64,000 nt of DNA. Source: Actinomadura viridilutea. GTDB taxonomy: Bacteria > Actinomycetota > Actinomycetes > Streptosporangiales > Streptosporangiaceae. The position numbers were made by a program, and so were the translations under genes. How positions within the stretch are numbered: the stretch's first letter is position 1; each line of letters begins with the position of its first letter. A model generated the notes under the pieces. That model saw nothing but the letters and a program-made list of their open reading frames with translations. It made no database searches and was not told the origin of the DNA. Location: the NCBI GenBank assembly GCA_003001795.1, contig PVNI01000015.1, positions 1 to 64,000 on the forward strand, read 5' to 3'. This document shows, piece after piece, positions 26,147 through 35,139 of this stretch.

Positions 26147-26277
26147 TGACCTTTCGCAAGCCGACGGGCTCCGCCGGCGATCGGGATGACGCAGCGGGAC
26201 GCCAGGCCGCCCGGATCCCAACTTCCGTCAACGGACATTGTCGTCAGTTAGGGCTCTGGACTTTCTGAGGCTTCTTG

Positions 26278-26303
26278 TTTTCTGGAAATAGAAAATCAGA
26301 AAA
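26278..26303. promoter_or_regulatory. AT-rich palindrome overlapping the promoter of the zinc coiled-coil gene
   Basis: TTTTCTG (26278-26284) and CAGAAAA (26297-26303) are perfect inverted arms separated by 12 bp. It is one of the most AT-rich spots in the window and ends 15 bp before the likely start codon, so a bound protein would block transcription or translation. Confidence 0.65.
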
Positions 26304-26318
26304 TGTAGGATGCGGGCC

Positions 26319-27461
26319 GTGAGCGAGATGACGGCGACGGAGCGGGCGTGTCGGTACTGCGGGCGGCCGGTGCCGCAGAAGGCGGGGCGCGGCCGACCGC
26401 GGGAGTACTGCCCGGACAGCGACTGCCAGGCTCGGGCCAAGCGCGAACGAGAGCTCAGGCGCGCGACGCCGGGGCTGGAGGGGGCGCTCGCGCGGGCGGA
26501 GGACCTCTACGAGCGGATGGAGCAGGGGTTGGCCGCGGTGCTGACACCCCTGGCGCAGGCCCTCGAGGCGGAGCTGTCGCCCCGGGGCGTCGAGGCGCGG
26601 ATCAGCGCTGTCCGAGCCGAGGCGCAGGCCGCGGTGGCGAAGGCGTTGGCCGAGCGCGAGGACGCCGAGGACCGGGCCGTACGGGCGGAGAAGCTCGCCG
26701 AGAAGGCCCAGGAGCGCGCTCGGGACGCCCGCGAGCGGGCGCAGCAGGCCGAAAAGCAGCGGGACGAGGCGCTGGAGGCGGTCGCGCAGACGCGCGCGGA
26801 GGCCGAGGCGGCGATCCGGGCGGCGCAGGAAGAGGCGCAGCGCGTCGTCGAAGCCGCACGGGCCGAGGTCGACCAGGCCAAAGCCGAGGTGGCGCAGGCA
26901 CGTGCCGAGCTGGAGCGCGCCCAGACCGGAAAGCGGGAGGCGCTGCGGGAAGCCGAGCAGGCGCGCCGGGCGGCCGAAGCCGCGAGCAACGAGGCCGCGG
27001 AGGCACGGAACGCCGCACAGCAGGCCCGCGACGCGGAGGCCCGCGCGGAACGGGAACGGGCCGCCGCCGTCGCGCGGGCCGACGCGGCCGACCAGGCCCG
27101 CGACCGCGCCGAGCAGCGCGCACGAAAGGCGGAGGCCCAGCAGGCGGAGGCCGTCTCCGCACGCGACGCCGCCCGCGCGGAGGCCGAGCAGTCCCGCGTC
27201 GCCGCCCAGCACGCGCGCGAACAGGCCGAAGCTCTGCGCGCCGAGGTCAGCGAAGCGCGCGCCGAGGCCGCCGAACTGCGCGCCGCTCTCGATCGGGCGC
27301 GCGACGAGCTCGCCACCGCACGGGCGGACCTGCGCGCCGAGCAGGTGCGCAACGAGGAACTGGCCCGGGAGCGCGATCTCGCGCGAGCGGAGGCCGCCGC
27401 CCAGCGCGAACGTGCGGTCGCCGCCGAGCTGCGACGCGAGGAACGCCCGCGTGACACATGA
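26319..27461 (+). CDS. zinc-finger protein with a roughly 320-residue coiled coil
   Basis: A 380-residue protein. Near the N-terminus is a C4 zinc-finger candidate (CRYC, then REYCPDSDC) rich in Arg/Lys, which looks DNA- or RNA-binding. From about residue 50 to the end it is an almost uninterrupted Ala/Glu/Arg/Gln coiled coil. The closest functional analogy I know is KfrA-type plasmid proteins (DNA-binding head plus long coiled coil, autoregulated), but there is no sequence proof. The GTG at 26319 has AGGA 8 nt upstream; ATG 26310 and ATG 26328 are alternatives. The palindrome directly upstream suggests autoregulation. Confidence 0.7.
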   Translation: MSEMTATERACRYCGRPVPQKAGRGRPREYCPDSDCQARAKRERELRRATPGLEGALARAEDLYERMEQGLAAVLTPLAQALEAELSPRGVEARISAVRAEAQAAVAKALAEREDAEDRAVRAEKLAEKAQERARDARERAQQAEKQRDEALEAVAQTRAEAEAAIRAAQEEAQRVVEAARAEVDQAKAEVAQARAELERAQTGKREALREAEQARRAAEAASNEAAEARNAAQQARDAEARAERERAAAVARADAADQARDRAEQRARKAEAQQAEAVSARDAARAEAEQSRVAAQHAREQAEALRAEVSEARAEAAELRAALDRARDELATARADLRAEQVRNEELARERDLARAEAAAQRERAVAAELRREERPRDT

Positions 27462-27731
27462 GCCGAAGGGCGGCGAGGGAGCCGTCCGTCTCCCACCAAT
27501 GACTCAGCTGCCGCAGGTTTCCCGTCCGCGCGGCGAGACGCATGGCACGCGCTTCGCGCCTCAACCTGGTTGCGGGCCCGGAAGCAGCCGCGGACACCGG
27601 CTCGGCACGTGCGTGTACGGTCGCGGCTGGGGCAATCGGCTGTTGGGAGCCCCCAGGACCGCGTCGACGACGTCGGCGGGCTCGTTTTACAGTCGCGTTG
27701 ACGTTGGCGGCCGGCCCCACAGAGGAAAAGC

Positions 27732-28214
27732 ATGGCGCGCGACCGGAGCCTGACAGTGAAGGTCCTGACAACGGTCGCCCGAAACCTGGCTCCCGCCATC
27801 GCGGAACTGAACAGGCAGCAGCGCCGCCTGGCGCGCGTCGAAAAGTATTTCGTGGTCATCGACCACGATCTGTATGCGCCTCCAGAAGAGCTGCGGCCCT
27901 GGCCAGGCGAGAACGGCATCCTCTACCGGTTCAAGACGCAGTTCCTCTCCGAGGGCTGGGACGTCAACTCCGGCGAGGCCACCCTCGGATACGTCATCCA
28001 AGTGATGCGCTGTTACAGCATGCGCAAAGGCATGGCGAAGCGGTTGTTCGGGGCATGGCGTCGCACCAAAAAGCATGAGAGCACGTTGGTCCGCTTGCTG
28101 GTGGTGGATGACGGCGTCCCGGCCCTGTTTCACGACGGAAAGCGGTACAGCGGCGACATCAAGGGCTTGCGTCAGATACTTCACGACATCGGGTGGCCGA
28201 ACGACGCCCCCTGA
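27732..28214 (+). CDS. hypothetical protein, 160 residues
   Basis: A soluble, basic protein starting at ATG 27732 behind GAGGAAAA. Its codon use is good, with lower GC than neighbours. It has an N-terminal amphipathic helical stretch (VKVLTTVARNLAPAIAELNRQQRRLARVEKYF in outline) followed by a mixed alpha/beta part with conserved-looking YSMRKGMAKRLFGAW and FHDGKRYSGD. I do not recognise the family. It stands alone, 270 bp after the zinc coiled-coil gene, and converges on the FAD oxidase gene. Confidence 0.7.
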   Translation: MARDRSLTVKVLTTVARNLAPAIAELNRQQRRLARVEKYFVVIDHDLYAPPEELRPWPGENGILYRFKTQFLSEGWDVNSGEATLGYVIQVMRCYSMRKGMAKRLFGAWRRTKKHESTLVRLLVVDDGVPALFHDGKRYSGDIKGLRQILHDIGWPNDAP

Positions 28215-28358
28215 ACCGCACGTCCGCTCCGGGAGCCGTCGCGGGCGCGAAGACGAAGACGCGACGGGCGAGTGGCCGCGGCCGAACTGCGGGCTCAACG
28301 AAGCCGGCGGATCGGGCGCGTAGTGGCGCTGAACCACTCGCCTGCCGCGCGTCCGCAG

Positions 28359-29981
28359 TTAGGCGGGCCGCACCGAGAGGGTGTGGCGGAAGACGTTGCG
28401 CGGGTCCCACTTGGCCTTGACCTGCTGGAGCCGGGCGTAGTTGTTCCCGTAGTAGAGGGTGTGCCAGGGCGCTCCCCTGTTCCAAGCGGGGTCGGCCAGG
28501 TCGGCGTCGGGATAGTTGATGAACGCGCCGTCGCCGGACGCCGGGACGCCGCCGGTGTCGGCGTACAGGTCGCGGTACAGCTCCCGCAGCCAGGCGCTGT
28601 GCCGGTGGTCGTCGGCGGAGGCCTCCCACCCGTTGATCAGGAGCATCTTCATGACGGTGTCGCGGTGCGGCGTCGCCGTCGCGTCCGGGGCGACGGTGTT
28701 GACCTTGCCGCCGAAGGTGCAGAGGTTGACCAGGCCGCCCGGGTAGTCGTAGTCGGTCCGGGTGAGGTGGTGGTACAGGACGTCGGTCTGCCGGTCGCTC
28801 AGGCGGCGGCGCAGGTAGGCCGACTTGGCCTTCAGCCGCCAGTAGGGGCCGGGTTCGCCCGGCGGTCCGGCCAGGGCGGCGGCCAGCCAGGGCTCGTTCC
28901 TCACCTGGCGGACCGGGGTGACCGCAACGCCGTGGTTGATGGCGGCCAGATAGCCGTCCAGCATCCGTTCGGCGCCGGACGCGGCGGCCACCTGGCCGAT
29001 CATGCCGATCGTCCCGGACGCCCGGCGGTTGAGCTGGAACTCGCTGTAGAGCCGGGTGGACGGGGAGTCCGGCGCGCTGTTGCGCTCGGCCCATTCGCCG
29101 TAATTGCGCACCAGGCGGGCGAAGGAGGCCTTGTCGAACTTGTTCCAGTCCCAGGTGATGGTGAAGCTCAGCACGGTCGGCGGCGGCGCAGGCAGCAGCC
29201 GGGCGGGGTCGTCGCCACGCGCGCCGGGCGTACGGAACCAGTAGCGGGTGACGATGCCGAAGTTGCCGCCCCCGCCGCCGGTGTGCGCCCACCACAGGTC
29301 CCGGTTCGGGTCCGCGGCCTCGCGGGTGGCGACGACGCTGCGGGCCCGGCCCGCCCGATCCACCACGACGACCTCGACCGCGTGAAGGTGATCGACGACC
29401 AGCCCCATCGACCGCGACAGCGGGCCGTAGCCGCCGCCCAGGACGTGCCCGCCGGCGCCCACGTCGGGGCACCACCCGGCGGGGATCGTCACGCCCCAGC
29501 CCAGGTAGAGCCTGCGGTACACCTCCCCCAGCGGGGCGCCCGCCTCCACGGCGAACGCGCGGCGGCCCGGGTCGTAGTAGACGGCGGTCATGGCGGAGGT
29601 GTCGATGACGACCTGCACGGCGGGGTCGGCGGCGAAGTCCTCGAAGCAGTGGCCGCCGCTGCGGACCGTCACCCTCTTTCCGCGGTCGACCGCCTCCTGC
29701 ACGGCCCGGACGACGTGCTCGGTCGTGCCGACCACCCACACGTGCTCGGGCCGGCCCACGAACCGCCGGTTGTAGCCACGGGATGCCAGGGACCGGTAGC
29801 GCGGGTCGTCGCGGCCGACCTTGGCGGGGCCGGGCGGGTGCGGGCAGCCCGCCTCGCCTGGGTCCGCTCCGGCGGGGACGGCTCCCACGGCCGGGACGGC
29901 GATGCCCGCCGCCGTCGCGGCCAGGCCGCCGCGCAGGACGCTCCTTCTGGTGTGCTGGAATTTTCCGGCTCGTCCGGCCAT
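28359..29981 (-). CDS. Tat-exported FAD-linked oxidase with BBE domain (bicovalent flavin type)
   Basis: A 540-residue secreted enzyme. A twin-arginine signal (TRRSVLRGGLAATAAG) ends near residue 40. The FAD-binding domain (about 75-255) carries the two residues used for bicovalent flavin attachment in the AknOx/GOOX/berberine-bridge family: His111 in VRSGGHCF and Cys171 in GWCPDVGAGGH. The C-terminal BBE motif YYGNNYARLQQVKAKWDP is present. These enzymes oxidise sugars, alcohols or alkaloid-like substrates and give H2O2. The ATG at 29981 follows GGAG. Substrate unknown. Confidence 0.88.
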   Translation of the reverse strand: MAGRAGKFQHTRRSVLRGGLAATAAGIAVPAVGAVPAGADPGEAGCPHPPGPAKVGRDDPRYRSLASRGYNRRFVGRPEHVWVVGTTEHVVRAVQEAVDRGKRVTVRSGGHCFEDFAADPAVQVVIDTSAMTAVYYDPGRRAFAVEAGAPLGEVYRRLYLGWGVTIPAGWCPDVGAGGHVLGGGYGPLSRSMGLVVDHLHAVEVVVVDRAGRARSVVATREAADPNRDLWWAHTGGGGGNFGIVTRYWFRTPGARGDDPARLLPAPPPTVLSFTITWDWNKFDKASFARLVRNYGEWAERNSAPDSPSTRLYSEFQLNRRASGTIGMIGQVAAASGAERMLDGYLAAINHGVAVTPVRQVRNEPWLAAALAGPPGEPGPYWRLKAKSAYLRRRLSDRQTDVLYHHLTRTDYDYPGGLVNLCTFGGKVNTVAPDATATPHRDTVMKMLLINGWEASADDHRHSAWLRELYRDLYADTGGVPASGDGAFINYPDADLADPAWNRGAPWHTLYYGNNYARLQQVKAKWDPRNVFRHTLSVRPA

Positions 29982-30278
29982 CAATGCTCCTTAGCCAGGT
30001 TGCCCTCAACCTAAGGCCGCGGCCGCGAAAAGTCAGCGGGCCTGGCTCTACCTGCCCAGGAGGTGTGACTTCGGCCAGTGGCGTCCGTGCTGCCCGAACC
30101 CGGTGTCCATCGCCTGTCCGGACGGGCTGCTGTCTCTTCCTGACCTGCACGGATCCTCGTCGAAATCCCTCGTCGAACCGCCCGATAAGCGCAATCACCG
30201 CGGTTCCTGCTGCACCGCTTCCGCAGTGGTGATCTGCTTGATGAAGCCGCCGGGCTGCGCCGAGCACGGTGCGGATTC

Positions 30279-30977
30279 TTACGCGGCCGCCTCGCTGCCG
30301 GCTCGAAGCAGCTTTTCGATCGCGCCGACGGTCAGGCACCAGGCGGCGATCCCGGTCATCTCCGACCGGGCGTTCTCCCCGAAACCCGAGAGCGCGTCTT
30401 CGGCGATCACCAGCCGGTAGTCGCGGGCGCTGGCGTCGTAGATCGTCGCCCGCGGGCAGTTGGGGTAGTTGCATCCCGCCACGACCAGCGTGTCCACGCC
30501 CAGGTCGTCGAGATGCCGCTGCAGCGGCGTGCGGTAGAAGGCGCTCCACCTCGGCTTGTAGACGGCGTACTCCCCGTCGGCGAGCGGTTGGACCGTCCCC
30601 GAAAGCAGCCGATCCGGGTCCAGGGACGAAGCGTCCGAGGGGGTCAGACCGTCGACCAGGCGGGAGCCCGGCGAGTGCGGGGCGACCAGACGGGTGCCGG
30701 ACGCGATGAGCGAGCGGCGGCAGATGTCGGCGTTGCCGCCGTCAGGCAGGTAGAGCCGGACGAGGTGCACGATGGGGCGGCCGGCGTCTCGGAACGCGCG
30801 CGCCAGTCGGGCGACCGCAGGCGCGACCTGGTCGGTGCCGGGCACCACGTGGGGGCCGGACACCCAGTCGACCTGCATGTCGATCGTCAGCAGGGCCGCG
30901 CGAGCGAAGTTCGGCCGGGTGTGTTCATCACCGGGCAGCGCTTCGTCGACACGAGGCTTCTTGATCACTCTGTGCAC
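30279..30977 (-). CDS. isochorismatase-fold cysteine hydrolase
   Basis: A 232-residue protein with the Asp-Lys-Cys triad of the family: Asp33 (LTIDMQ), Lys141 (YKPRWSAFYRTPL) and Cys169 (VVAGCNYPNCP), each in its expected context. Substrates could be nicotinamide, N-carbamoyl amides or similar amides; the sequence does not decide. It lies 62 bp downstream of an AraC-family gene on the same strand and may be controlled by it. Confidence 0.87.
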   Translation of the reverse strand: MHRVIKKPRVDEALPGDEHTRPNFARAALLTIDMQVDWVSGPHVVPGTDQVAPAVARLARAFRDAGRPIVHLVRLYLPDGGNADICRRSLIASGTRLVAPHSPGSRLVDGLTPSDASSLDPDRLLSGTVQPLADGEYAVYKPRWSAFYRTPLQRHLDDLGVDTLVVAGCNYPNCPRATIYDASARDYRLVIAEDALSGFGENARSEMTGIAAWCLTVGAIEKLLRAGSEAAA

Positions 30978-31039
30978 GTTACGGCTCGTCGGCGAGGCGT
31001 TCTTGTACGTTGTTGCACGCCCGTCAGGTTGCGCACCCG

Positions 31040-31852
31040 TCAGGCGCGGGCGAACCGCCCGGGTGGTGCGCCGAACGTCCGCCGGAAGTGGCGATGCAGG
31101 TGAGCCTGGTCGTAGAAGCCGCTGTCGGCGGCCGCGCGGGCGACGCTGTGACCGGCGGTCAGCAATTGCTGCGCATGCCGCAATCTCAGCGCCAGCAGGT
31201 AGCCGTGCGGCGTCACCCCGGTCACGGCACGGAACGCACGAAGCAGCTTGAAGCGCGACATCCCAGCCGCCTCGGCCAGTTCCGCCAGGCTCGGTGTGCG
31301 CCTGATGTCGGCCGCCAGATAGTCCTGGATCCTGCGGACCGCGGTCGGCCAGGTGGACTTCGGCGGTTGCGGCGGCTCGCGCTCCGCATGCCTGGCCACC
31401 ACATGTGTGAGCACCTGGTGAAGCTCCTCGCAGGCCTGCAGCGGCGAGGTGCTCGGCTCGCCCAGCAGCCGGTGCACCCGGATCAGACGGGCGGCCAACT
31501 CCGGATCCCGCGGGGTCGCGGCCGGGAAGGCCGGCCTCCGGCCCGCGATCTCGGCCAGCAGCTCAGGAGGCACGTAAAAGACCCGGTAGTCCCATCCCTG
31601 CGGCACGGCAGGCCGCCCGGCATGGACGACCTCCGCATCCAGCAACAGCAGGTCTCCGACGCCGGTGCGCTCGTCCGCGCCCCGGTAGCGCACCGCCTCC
31701 ACACCGCGGCCGATGGCCGCGATGGCGTATTCACTGTGCGCGTGCGGCACGAAATGGTGGGTCCGGAACGACGCCGTCACCAGCCGCACATCACTGTCAC
31801 CAGGCGCGTACTGATGCCGGACCCGGTCCGTGTCGGACTGCTCACCTCTCAT
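31040..31852 (-). CDS. AraC-family transcriptional regulator
   Basis: A 270-residue regulator with an N-terminal cupin-type sensing domain (about 25-150; HHFVPHAHSEYAIAAI, then GDLLLLDAEVVHAG) and two C-terminal helix-turn-helix motifs (LAELAEAAGMSRFKLLRAFRAVTG, and VARAAADSGFYDQAHLHRHFRRTFG). The layout is that of regulators controlling an adjacent catabolic or hydrolase gene, here the isochorismatase-fold gene. Confidence 0.88.
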   Translation of the reverse strand: MRGEQSDTDRVRHQYAPGDSDVRLVTASFRTHHFVPHAHSEYAIAAIGRGVEAVRYRGADERTGVGDLLLLDAEVVHAGRPAVPQGWDYRVFYVPPELLAEIAGRRPAFPAATPRDPELAARLIRVHRLLGEPSTSPLQACEELHQVLTHVVARHAEREPPQPPKSTWPTAVRRIQDYLAADIRRTPSLAELAEAAGMSRFKLLRAFRAVTGVTPHGYLLALRLRHAQQLLTAGHSVARAAADSGFYDQAHLHRHFRRTFGAPPGRFARA

Positions 31853-32426
31853 CGACGGACCCCAACCACCACGTCAGCCCACTGCGCCTTCGTGCCCCTT
31901 CACCGATTGAAACGCGTGCGGACTGCGACACCGCGCCACTTGCGATTCGACGCCCTACCGGACCAAGGCTCACAAGGGCACTCGACTGCGTCGGCCACGA
32001 TAGCTCGACATGCGCCGCCCCTCCCGCGCCATCAGACGAGCAGAGGTGAACGGCTTGCCGGCTGGCGGGCCGCTCGCAAGGCTCGGAAGTGCGAGAAGTC
32101 GAGAACGGCACTCGCACCGTCTACGGCTCCACCCCGCGAGCTCTCACTGCTCCAGCCGTCGCCAGCCTCGCCTGTCAGCTCCGCCGAACTCCGTGATCAG
32201 GCAGGCGTCGAACCACGCACCACCTGGTTCTCACCTTTGTGTGCCGTCCGGACGCCAGCGATCCGCAATCACGACCTCGACCCGCACGCGCCGTCCACCC
32301 GCTGCTGAGTCCGACAGGAGTGGATGAGCAGCGACTCGAGTCGGCAGCACCGCTCCCCTGCTCCCATGCCTGATCGGCGGTCGGAGGAATGGTTCGTGCT
32401 CCTCCCCTGCCATCGCTGTTTCGGTG
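31853..32426. other. 574-bp stretch without a gene
   Basis: Composition is less GC-biased than the flanks and frames are short. No transposase, tRNA or repeat was recognised. It must contain the AraC promoter at its left end and the end of the SDR transcription unit at its right. Confidence 0.5.
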
Positions 32427-33166
32427 CCTAGAGTTGTGTCACGCCGCCGTCGACGAACAGTTCCGCGCCGGTGGTGAAGGCGCTTTGGTCGCCTGCCAGG
32501 TAGAGCGCGGCGGCGGCGACCTCGTCAGGACGGCCCATGCGGCCGAGCGGGGTCGGAGGGCCGGGCCGATCACCATGCCGGATGACAGCGCGGAGCTCGT
32601 CCCCGCCCGGGGGTCTCGACGGGGCCTGGGGTGAGGGTGTTGACGCGGATCCCCCGGTCGGCCAGTTCCGCGGCCCACGTGCGGCCGAGGCTGCGGATCG
32701 CTGCCTTGGTCGCGGCGTAGACGCCCAGGCCAGGGGTGGCCCGCAGGGCCGAGCTGGAGGAAAGCAGGATCACCGAGGCTCCGGCCGTCAGCAGCGGCAG
32801 CGCCTTCTGGACGGTGAAGACCGTGCCCTTGAGGTTGATCGAGGTCGTGCGCTCGTACTCCTTCTCGGTGATCGCGCCGAGCAGCCCGTAGTCCCCGATC
32901 CCGGCGTTGGCCACCACGACGTCGAGGCGTCCGCTGCGGTCCGTGATCTCGGCGAACAGGCGGTCGAGGTCGCCGAGGTCCGAGACGTCGCCCCGGACGG
33001 CGATGCCGCGGTCACCGACCTGGGCGACGGCGGCGTCCAGCGCGCTCTGGCGGCGCCCGGTCAGGTAGACGGTCGCGCCCTCGGCGGCGAACCGGCGGGC
33101 GATCGCCAGGCCGATGCCCGTGGAGGCACCGGTGACGAGGGCGGTCTTGTCGTCCAGCTGTCCCAT
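32427..33166 (-). pseudogene. SDR-family oxidoreductase with a frameshift
   Basis: The first 185 or so residues are a classical short-chain dehydrogenase: TGASTGIG cofactor motif, NAG motif (VVANAGIGD), catalytic Ser in SSSSALRA and YAATK (Tyr-x-x-x-Lys). After VNTLTPGPVETPG the frame goes wrong at a run of five C on the coding strand (32609-32613) and hits a stop at 32570. In the next frame the true C-terminus continues as TPLGRMGRPDEVA, then TGAELFVDGGVTQL, to a stop at 32427. One base removed from the C-run restores the protein. It is either a recent single-base lesion or a sequencing error. ATG 33166 follows GGAG. Confidence 0.85.
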
Positions 33167-33186
33167 GAGCTTCTCCACTTCTTGAC

Positions 33187-33203
33187 ATAACCATTTCTGT
33201 TAC
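33187..33203. promoter_or_regulatory. Rrf2-type operator upstream of the SDR gene
   Basis: ATAACC-ATTTC-TGTTAC lies about 20 bp upstream of the SDR start. It matches the perfect palindrome in front of the neighbouring Rrf2 gene at most positions, so both are probably bound by the same repressor. Confidence 0.6.
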
Positions 33204-33258
33204 ATCGCCCGGCGCGGTATGCGATCCGCTTCGTCTCAGGGAGGCTGACGGTCCGAGG

Positions 33259-33726
33259 TCAGGCGACCTTGAGGACGTCCCGGAGCACGTCCTCCAAGGT
33301 GGTCTTGGCCAGCTCGCTGCGCAGGGCGTCCTCCACGTCGTCGTACACGGCGGTCAATACCGGGCCGATGCCGTGGCCGACGACGCACTCCTGGTTCGGC
33401 GTCGTGCGATGCAGGGCGAAGATCGGTCCCGGGTCGATCGCCTGGTACACGTCGAGCAGAGTGATCTCCGACAGGTCCCGCGCGAGCATCCAGCCCGCCC
33501 CCGCGCCCCGCCGCGACGCGACCAGGCCGGCTTTGCTCACCGCGGCCAGCAGACGGCGGATCACCACCGGGTTGGTGTTGACGCTCGAGGCGATCTGCTC
33601 GGAGGTGGCGACCTCGTGGCCGCGTCGCCGATACAGCCCGATCCATGTCAGGGCGTGCACCGCGATGGTCAATCTGCTGTTGGCGCTCACGCCGGTCTCC
33701 ACCCGCCTCGTTCTCTCGAACCTCAT
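33259..33726 (-). CDS. Rrf2-family repressor
   Basis: A 155-residue regulator with winged helix in the first half (LTIAVHALTWIGLY, then NTNPVVIRRLLAAVSKAGLVASRRGAGAGW). It has a single Cys (NQECVVG), so it is not an IscR-type Fe-S protein; it resembles the YwnA/NAD(P)-sensing branch. It is the first gene of a two-gene unit with the SDR oxidoreductase, and a perfect palindrome overlaps its promoter immediately before the ATG. Confidence 0.85.
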   Translation of the reverse strand: MRFERTRRVETGVSANSRLTIAVHALTWIGLYRRRGHEVATSEQIASSVNTNPVVIRRLLAAVSKAGLVASRRGAGAGWMLARDLSEITLLDVYQAIDPGPIFALHRTTPNQECVVGHGIGPVLTAVYDDVEDALRSELAKTTLEDVLRDVLKVA

Positions 33727-33727
33727 C

Positions 33728-33744
33728 GTAACAGTATTTGTTAC
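33728..33744. promoter_or_regulatory. perfect palindromic operator of the Rrf2 gene
   Basis: GTAACA-GTATT-TGTTAC is a perfect 6-bp inverted repeat with 5-bp spacer, located 2 bp from the Rrf2 start codon. Together with the copy at 33187 it defines a likely consensus RTAACM-N5-TGTTAC. Confidence 0.75.
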
Positions 33745-34209
33745 GACGGACGCGGGCTGCGGGGACCGGCGTCATCGCACCGCCTGGCGGGTGATCCCTC
33801 ATGCCGTGACGGTTCCCTGGCCCGCCTGCCTGATTCCGTCGAGCGCGCCGCCCGAACGCCGACGGACTGTGCCCGCGCCGTGGTCAGGCCCCGGTGCCCG
33901 TCCCTGCCGCCGACGGCCGCTGTGGTGATCGGCCCCTCCAGGCCCGCCGACAGTTTCTTCCCGGCCGGGTCCGTGACCGTTGCCCTGGAACCCGTCCACC
34001 GCATTGACATACAGCTCGCATACTTCGCGCACTGGTGGACACGAGGGAGTGTGGGCCGTCGAGAACGGCACATCCGCCTGGCTTCCGAAGAGCACGGCCG
34101 CGCCACCCGCCGTCGCCAGCCGAACCGTCGTCAAGAGCACTCCGCCCCGGTCACATCGACGCCTCGGGATCCGTCATAGCGGTGATGTCCCTGGTGAAGG
34201 ATCTGTGAG
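33745..34209. other. 465-bp stretch without a convincing gene
   Basis: No credible frame is seen. It should hold the sigJ-like promoter at its right end; ECF41-type sigma factors often act on their own promoter, but I could not identify a clear -35/-10 pair. Confidence 0.45.
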
Positions 34210-35097
34210 ATGAACGAACGTGATCTGCTGGCCGCGCGTTTCGAGGAGCACCGTGCCCACCTCAAGGCGGTGGCCTACCGCATGCTGGGCTCGCTCAGCG
34301 AGGCCGAGGACGCCGTCCAGGAGGCGTGGCTGCGGCTGAGCCGCTCCGACACCAGCGAGGTGGCGAACCTGGGCGGCTGGCTGACCACGGTCGTCGGCCG
34401 GGTGTGCCTGGACATGCTGCGTTCGCGCACGTCACGGCGGGAGACGCCGCTGGAGCACGGCCTGCCGGACCCGGTCGTCAGCCGCGCCGACGGGGTCGAT
34501 CCCGAGCAGGAGGCGCTGGTGGCCGACTCGGTGGGGCTGGCGCTGCTGGTGGTGCTGCAGTCGCTGTCGCCTGCCGAGCGGCTGGCGTTCGTGCTGCACG
34601 ACATGTTCGGGGTTCCCTTCGAGGACATCGCCCCGATCGTCGGCCGCACCCCCACTGCCGCTCGCAAGCTCGCCAGCCGGGCGCGCGGCAGGGTGCGCGG
34701 TGCCGTTCCCGAGCCCGACCCCGACCCGCGCCGACAGCGCGCGGTCGTCGAGGCGTTCCTCGCGGCCTCGCGGGGCGGCGACTTCGATGCGCTCGTCGCG
34801 GTGCTGCACCCGGACGTGGTCGTGCGGGTGGAAGGCGGCGCGGCCGGTCCGGGCGTGGTGAAGGTGATCCGCGGCGCCGCGGAGGCGGCGCGGCAAGCGC
34901 TCATCTACGCGCAGCGGGCCGGGTCGGTGTATCCGGCGCTGGTGAACGGGGCGGCCGGGCTGGTGTCGACGCGCGACGGCCGCCCGTTCTCGGTTCTGAG
35001 CTTCACGGTCAGCGACGGAAAGATCGTTGCCGTGGACGTCTTGGCCGACCCGGAACGGTTGTCCGCGCTCGACCTGACGGTCCTGGACGCGTCGTGA
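34210..35097 (+). CDS. SigJ-type ECF sigma factor with SnoaL-like C-terminal domain
   Basis: A 295-residue protein: sigma-70 region 2 (FEEHRAHLKAVAYRMLGSLSEAED, residues about 11-34), region 4 (LSPAERLAFVLHDMFGVPFEDIAPIVGRTPTAARKLASRAR in outline, about 115-160) and a SnoaL-like domain (about 175-290) with the family end VDVLADPERL. This is the SigJ/ECF41 architecture, in which the C-terminal domain replaces an anti-sigma factor and modulates activity. No carboxymuconolactone-decarboxylase or oxidoreductase partner follows; a decayed transporter does. Confidence 0.9.
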   Translation: MNERDLLAARFEEHRAHLKAVAYRMLGSLSEAEDAVQEAWLRLSRSDTSEVANLGGWLTTVVGRVCLDMLRSRTSRRETPLEHGLPDPVVSRADGVDPEQEALVADSVGLALLVVLQSLSPAERLAFVLHDMFGVPFEDIAPIVGRTPTAARKLASRARGRVRGAVPEPDPDPRRQRAVVEAFLAASRGGDFDALVAVLHPDVVVRVEGGAAGPGVVKVIRGAAEAARQALIYAQRAGSVYPALVNGAAGLVSTRDGRPFSVLSFTVSDGKIVAVDVLADPERLSALDLTVLDAS

Positions 35098-35139
35098 CCT
35101 ACCGCTCGAATCGTCCGGTGGACGGGACGCGGCGCCGAC

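Noticed and set aside
31853..32426. Frames between the AraC and SDR genes
   Set aside because: All are short, overlap in several frames and have no family character.
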